Notes under the pieces: generated by a model
Seen by the model: only the letters and a program-made list of their open reading frames with translations
Told to the model about the DNA's origin: nothing
The model's database searches: none
Origin: Sinorhizobium sp.
Lineage (GTDB): Bacteria > Pseudomonadota > Alphaproteobacteria > Rhizobiales > Rhizobiaceae
DNA: 9,371 nt
Assembly (NCBI GenBank): GCA_031178305.1
Contig: JAPSJG010000119.1
Location: forward strand, 1-9,371
Direction: 5' to 3'
Translations under genes and position numbers: made by a program
Shown here: piece after piece, positions 5,613 to 9,371 of the stretch
How positions within the stretch are numbered: position 1 is the first letter of the stretch
How the letters are laid out: the number at the start of each line of letters is the position of its first letter

Positions 5613-6899
5613 ATGACAATGCGCATGACGAGACGGAGCGTGCTCGCAGGAGGAGCGGCACTTCTATCCTATTCCATGCTCGCTTCGAGCGCGCTTTCGC
5701 AGGAAGCTCGCCTCAGGGTGCTCTGGTGGGGTTCCCAGGCCCGCGCCGACCGCACCAATAAGGTCAATCAACTCTTTCAATCGGAAAACCCGGGCGTCTC
5801 GACCAATGGCGAGTTTCTCGGCTGGAGCGACTACTGGCCGCGCCTTGCGACCCAGGTCGCCGGACGCAACGCGCCCGACATCATCCAGATGGACTATCGC
5901 TACATCGTCGAATATGCCCGCCGCGGTGCGCTCGCCCCGCTCGACGACTATCTCGGCTCGGTGCTGAAGGTTGAGGATTTCGACAAGGTCCAGATCGAGG
6001 GCGGCAGCGTCGACGGCAAGCTCTACGGCGTGAGCCTCGGCGCCAACTCGGCGGCGATGATGGTCAACACCGTTGCCTTCGAGGAAGCCGGCGTCGATCT
6101 GCCGACGCCCGAAACCACCTGGGACGACATGGCGCGGATTGGCGCCGAGATCACCAAGGCCGGCAAGCGCAAGGGCTTCTACGGCATCGCCGACGGCAGT
6201 GGCGTCGAGCCGCTCTTTGAGAACTGGCTGCGTCAGCGCGGTAAGGCGCTTTTCACCAAGGACGGCAAGATCGCCTATGACGCCAACGACGCCGCCGATT
6301 GGTTCGCCATGTGGGCCGCCATGCGCGAGGCACAGGCCTGCGTGCCGCCGGACATCCAGGCGCTCGACCAGTACACCGTGGAGACGAGCCCGCTGTCGCT
6401 CGGCAAGGCGGCCGCCTCCTATGCTCATTCCAACCAGTTCGTCGCCTATCAGGGCGTCAACAAGGACAAGCTGGCGCTCAACAACTTTCCGCTGATCAGC
6501 AAGGATGCCAAGGGCGGGCATTATCGCAAGCCATCAATGTTCTTCTCGGTTTCGGCTCAAGCCAAGGACCCTGAACTCGGCGCCAAATACGTCAACTTCT
6601 TCGTCAAGGATCCGAAGGCTGCCGAGATCCTCGGCGTAGAGCGCGGCGTGCCGGAGTCTGCAGCCGTGCGGGAGCAACTGGCGCCGACGCTCGACGAACT
6701 CGGCCGCGCCATGCTCGACTATGTCTCCGGCCTCGGTGCGCTTGCCGGCGCCCTGCCGCCGCCTCCGCCGAGCGGCGCCGGCGAAGCGGAATTCGCGCTG
6801 CGCACTGTCGCCGAACAGGTGTCCTTCGGACAGCTCGATGCGAAACAGGGCGGCGAGACGCTGGTGAACGAGGTTTCGCAAATCCTGTCGCGAGGCTGA
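5613..6899 (+). CDS. Carbohydrate ABC transporter solute-binding protein (CUT1, SBP_bac_1)
   Basis: This 428-residue protein is a periplasmic binding protein of the extracellular solute-binding family 1 (UgpB/MalE-like), which delivers a sugar or sugar-like ligand to the permeases encoded next to it. The start at the ATG of 5613 is chosen because AGGAGG (5600-5605) precedes it with good spacing; an upstream in-frame GTG at 5583 has no such site. The N-terminus (MTMRMTRRSVLAGGAALL) is a signal peptide with a twin-arginine TRRSVLA motif, suggesting Tat export, and likely cleavage after SSALS near residue 29. The mature part begins RLRVLWWGSQ and contains NAPDIIQMDYRYI, typical of the family. 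A short run of five prolines occurs around residues 380-387. It is the first gene of the plus-strand operon, under the operator-like site at 5528-5545, and is followed 5 bp later by the first permease. Ligand unknown. Confidence 0.93.
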   Translation: MTMRMTRRSVLAGGAALLSYSMLASSALSQEARLRVLWWGSQARADRTNKVNQLFQSENPGVSTNGEFLGWSDYWPRLATQVAGRNAPDIIQMDYRYIVEYARRGALAPLDDYLGSVLKVEDFDKVQIEGGSVDGKLYGVSLGANSAAMMVNTVAFEEAGVDLPTPETTWDDMARIGAEITKAGKRKGFYGIADGSGVEPLFENWLRQRGKALFTKDGKIAYDANDAADWFAMWAAMREAQACVPPDIQALDQYTVETSPLSLGKAAASYAHSNQFVAYQGVNKDKLALNNFPLISKDAKGGHYRKPSMFFSVSAQAKDPELGAKYVNFFVKDPKAAEILGVERGVPESAAVREQLAPTLDELGRAMLDYVSGLGALAGALPPPPPSGAGEAEFALRTVAEQVSFGQLDAKQGGETLVNEVSQILSRG

Positions 6900-6904
6900 A
6901 GGAT

Positions 6905-7861
6905 ATGGCTGCCGTGCAGGATTCCGCCGTAGCCGTCGGTGCGGGCGCCAAGGCGCGCCCCGCCGCACAGGGCCGCCTGGCCGCCATCTGGACGAAACAT
7001 GGCGCCGGATACATGTTTCTCTTGCCATGGCTCGTCGGCTTCTTCGCGCTGACGCTGGGGCCTGCCGTCGCCTCCTTCTATCTCTCGTTCACGAATTTCG
7101 ACCTGATCCGCTCCGCCGAGTGGGTCGGGACGGCCAACTACGTCCGCATCGCCACGGCCGACCCGAAATTCGCCGCCTCACTCAAGGTGACGATTGTCTA
7201 TGTCGTGCTCTCGGTGCCGTTCAAGCTCGCCTTCGCACTGCTTGTCGCGATCCTTCTCAATCGCGGCATAAAGGGCCTGACGTTCTATCGCGCGATCTTC
7301 TACCTGCCGTCGCTGCTCGGCGGGAGCGTGGCGATCGCCGTGCTGTGGCGTCAGCTCTTTGCCGGCGACGGCCTCGTCAACAGCCTGCTCGCGCAATTCG
7401 GTATCGAGGGGCCAAGCTGGATCTCGCATCCCGACTACTCGATCTGGACGCTTGTGGTCCTGAGCGTCTGGCAGTTCGGCTCGCCTATGATCATCTTCCT
7501 CGCCGGTCTTCGCCAGATCCCGACGGACATGTACGAAGCTGCAAGCCTCGACGGCGCGTCGAAGTTCCGCCAGTTCTACAAGATAACGCTGCCGCTCTTG
7601 ACGCCGGTTATCTTCTTCAATGCTGTGGTACAGACGATCGAGGCGTTCAAGGCCTTCACGCCCGCCTTCATCATCTCCGGCGGCACCGGCGGGCCGATCA
7701 ATTCGACGCTATTCTACACGCTCTATCTCTACCAGGAGGCCTTCGGGAATTTCCGAATGGGCTACGCCTCGGCGCTCGCCTGGATCCTCGTGCTGATCAT
7801 CGGCCTGTTCACCGCCTTCTCGTTCCTCACCTCTCGTTACTGGGTGCACTACGATGACTGA
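6905..7861 (+). CDS. Carbohydrate ABC transporter permease, MalF/UgpA type
   Basis: This 318-residue inner-membrane protein is a CUT1 permease. Hydrophobic segments lie at about residues 36-60, 92-118, 127-148, 180-202, 226-250 and 285-310, giving the expected six membrane spans after a ~30-residue cytoplasmic tail. The EAA loop that docks the ATPase is clear: EAASLDGASKFRQFYKITLP from residue 211. The stop of the binding-protein gene is only 5 bp upstream; GAGG spans its last codons and GAAGGAT touches the start, so translation is probably coupled. The downstream permease overlaps its end by 8 bp. It should form a heterodimer with that permease to import the ligand of the binding protein. 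Substrate cannot be deduced. Confidence 0.94.
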   Translation: MAAVQDSAVAVGAGAKARPAAQGRLAAIWTKHGAGYMFLLPWLVGFFALTLGPAVASFYLSFTNFDLIRSAEWVGTANYVRIATADPKFAASLKVTIVYVVLSVPFKLAFALLVAILLNRGIKGLTFYRAIFYLPSLLGGSVAIAVLWRQLFAGDGLVNSLLAQFGIEGPSWISHPDYSIWTLVVLSVWQFGSPMIIFLAGLRQIPTDMYEAASLDGASKFRQFYKITLPLLTPVIFFNAVVQTIEAFKAFTPAFIISGGTGGPINSTLFYTLYLYQEAFGNFRMGYASALAWILVLIIGLFTAFSFLTSRYWVHYDD

Positions 7862-8741
7862 TGCGACCATAAGCACGGTAACCGCACCGCCTCCGGCAAC
7901 GATCAGCGGCCGCAGCCCCTTAAGCTCGACACTCATCCATGCGGCGCTCATCGCCGCGTCGATCGCGATGCTTTATCCACTCCTGTGGATGGTCTCGGCC
8001 TCGGTCAGGCCGGAGGACGAGATCTTCTCCTCGACGTCGCTCTGGCCGTCCTCGGTGGATTTCGCTTCCTATGTCCGCGGCTGGTTCGGGCTCGACGTCA
8101 GCTTCGGCCGCTTCACCTGGAACTCACTCGTCATCGCCGTCCTGACAGTGATCGGCAATGTGATTGCCTGCTCGCTTGCCGCCTATGCCTTCGCCCGGCT
8201 GCGCTTTGCCGGCCGCAATTTCTGGTTCGCGATCATGCTGGGGACGATGATGATCCCCTATCACGTGACCCTCATCCCGCAATATGTGCTCTTCCTCGAC
8301 CTCGGCTGGGTCAACACCATCCTGCCGCTGGTCGTGCCGAAATTTCTCGCAAGCGACGCCTTCTTCATCTTCCTGATGGTGCAATTTTTCCGCGGCATCC
8401 CGCGCGAACTCGACGAGGCGGCGATGATGGACGGCTGCGGCGCCTGGCGCATCTACTGGAAGATCATGCTACCGCTGTCGCTGCCTGTTCTCGCGACGGC
8501 CGCGATTTTCTCCTTCATCTGGACCTGGGACGATTTCTTCGGGCCGCTGATCTATTTGAACGACATGAACACCTACACGATCCAGCTGGGCCTCAGGACC
8601 TTCGTCGACTCGAGCAGCACCTCCGACTGGGGCGGCCTCTTCGCCATGTCGACGCTGTCGCTTGTGCCGGTGTTCTTCTTCTTCCTGTTCTTCCAGCGCC
8701 TTCTGATCGAAGGCATCGCCACCACCGGCATGAAGCGCTAG
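7854..8741 (+). CDS. Carbohydrate ABC transporter permease, MalG/UgpE type
   Basis: This 295-residue inner-membrane protein is the second CUT1 permease. It has about six hydrophobic segments (near residues 27-50, 90-112, 122-147, 155-177, 206-230 and 262-283). The EAA loop reads ELDEAAMMDGCGAWRIYWKI, beginning around residue 185. The C-terminal ending IEGIATTGMKR is typical of MalG-like permeases. Its ATG lies inside the end of the first permease gene (ATGACTGA overlap), a sign of coupled translation and fixed stoichiometry. The partner ATPase is not in the window; it may be encoded downstream or shared with another transporter. Confidence 0.94.
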   Translation: MTDATISTVTAPPPATISGRSPLSSTLIHAALIAASIAMLYPLLWMVSASVRPEDEIFSSTSLWPSSVDFASYVRGWFGLDVSFGRFTWNSLVIAVLTVIGNVIACSLAAYAFARLRFAGRNFWFAIMLGTMMIPYHVTLIPQYVLFLDLGWVNTILPLVVPKFLASDAFFIFLMVQFFRGIPRELDEAAMMDGCGAWRIYWKIMLPLSLPVLATAAIFSFIWTWDDFFGPLIYLNDMNTYTIQLGLRTFVDSSSTSDWGGLFAMSTLSLVPVFFFFLFFQRLLIEGIATTGMKR

Positions 8742-8758
8742 CGATGGAGAGCCGCCCC

Positions 8759-9371
8759 ATGACCGAATTGCGTTTCGCCGCCGTCGGCCTTAACCACAAC
8801 CATATCTACGGCCAGGTCAATTGCCTGCTCCGAGCCGGCGCAAAGCTCGTCGGCTTCCATGAGAAGGACGATGCGCTCGCCGCGGAGTTCACCGCCGCCT
8901 ATGGCGATGTGCCCCGTATCGCTTCGCTCGAGCAAATCCTCGAGGACGAAAGCATCGGCCTCATCACCTCGGCAGCGGTTTCCTCCGTTCGGGCGGAACT
9001 GGCGATCCGCGCCATGCAGCACGGCAAGGACGTGCTGGTCGACAAGCCCGGCATGACGAGCCTCGACCAGCTCGCCAAAGTGCGCCGCGTCCAGTCAGAA
9101 ACCGGACGGATCTTCTCGATCCTCTATTCCGAGCACTTCGAAAGCCCGGCAACGGTCATGGCCGGCGAACTCGTCGCCGCCGGGGCGATCGGCGAGGTCG
9201 TGCATCTCGTCGGCCTCGGGCCGCACCGTCTGCGGAAGGAAACGAGGCCCGACTGGTTCTTCCGCCGGCAGGACTATGGCGGCATCCTCACCGACATCGC
9301 TTCGCATCAGTGCGAGCAATTCCTTTTCTTCACCGGCGCCAGCGATGCGACCATCCTTTCGGCAAGCGTCG
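8759..9371 (+). CDS. Second Gfo/Idh/MocA-family oxidoreductase, 3' end outside window
   Basis: An open frame runs off the right edge, giving the first 204 residues. The N-terminus (LRFAAVGLNHNHIYG) is a Rossmann strand with a variant dinucleotide loop (GLNHNH in place of GxGxxG). The catalytic motif is VDKPGM with K96, Asp replacing the usual Glu of EKP. The C-terminal domain start shows the GGILTDIASHQ segment with D179 and H183, the usual Asp/His pair. The ATG at 8759 is preferred because GGAGAG lies 7 bases before it; an in-frame ATG at 8744 would add five residues but lacks a good site. It begins 17 bp after the second permease and is probably co-transcribed with the transporter. It likely oxidises or reduces the imported compound or a derivative, acting with the distinct dehydrogenase at 3457-4605. 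Substrate unknown. Confidence 0.88.
   Translation, partial: MTELRFAAVGLNHNHIYGQVNCLLRAGAKLVGFHEKDDALAAEFTAAYGDVPRIASLEQILEDESIGLITSAAVSSVRAELAIRAMQHGKDVLVDKPGMTSLDQLAKVRRVQSETGRIFSILYSEHFESPATVMAGELVAAGAIGEVVHLVGLGPHRLRKETRPDWFFRRQDYGGILTDIASHQCEQFLFFTGASDATILSASV

Noticed and set aside
5664..6521. A 285-codon minus-strand open frame
   Set aside because: It is antisense to the solute-binding protein gene and its composition is explained by complementary GC-rich codons.
7878..7883. Another GTAACC, possibly a third copy of the operator
   Set aside because: It is inside the second permease gene, is not followed by TAGTTA and has no dyad symmetry.
8744..8758. ATG at 8744 as start of the second Gfo/Idh gene
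   Set aside because: It lacks a good ribosome binding site, and the GGAGAG following it fits the ATG at 8759, where the Rossmann strand begins almost at once.

Overview
The window looks like chromosome or megaplasmid DNA from a GC-rich alphaproteobacterium, most likely a member of the Rhizobiaceae (Sinorhizobium/Ensifer/Rhizobium-like). This is inferred from the codon bias towards G/C at third positions, long antisense shadow ORFs, AGGAGG-type ribosome binding sites and the gene set: a CUT1-type sugar ABC transporter next to a compact catabolic operon under a TetR regulator. All complete genes appear intact. No tRNA, rRNA, insertion sequence, CRISPR array or phage gene was seen.

Layout. Positions 13-4605 hold four tightly packed minus-strand genes, in transcription order: a Gfo/Idh/MocA dehydrogenase (3457-4605), a DUF993/dihydrodipicolinate synthase-superfamily lyase (2290-3453), a long enolase-superfamily enzyme (859-2280) and a xylose-isomerase-like TIM-barrel isomerase/epimerase (13-837). 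The gaps between them are 3, 9 and 21 bp. A TetR-family regulator (4729-5409, minus) sits just upstream of them. Divergent from it on the plus strand is a transport operon: a CUT1 solute-binding protein (5613-6899), two permeases (6905-7861 and 7854-8741) and a second Gfo/Idh/MocA oxidoreductase (from 8759, cut off by the window end). No ABC ATPase gene is inside the window.

How the parts fit. The most informative signal is regulatory. A palindromic 18-bp sequence occurs once in front of each operon, in the same orientation relative to transcription (AGTAACCGTTTAGTTACT before the catabolic operon, TGTAACCAAATAGTTATT before the transporter; 13 of 18 identical). In both cases it lies 22-23 bp downstream of a perfect TTGACA -35 box. 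The simplest reading is one regulon: the TetR protein represses uptake and catabolism by binding over both transcription starts, and is released by a substrate or intermediate.

The enzyme classes suggest import of a sugar or polyol-like compound, oxidation by NAD(P)-dependent Gfo/Idh enzymes, isomerisation or epimerisation, an enolase-superfamily step on a carboxylate (dehydration or epimerisation), and a Schiff-base aldolase or lyase step. The substrate cannot be read from the sequence, and I know of no characterised pathway with exactly this enzyme set.
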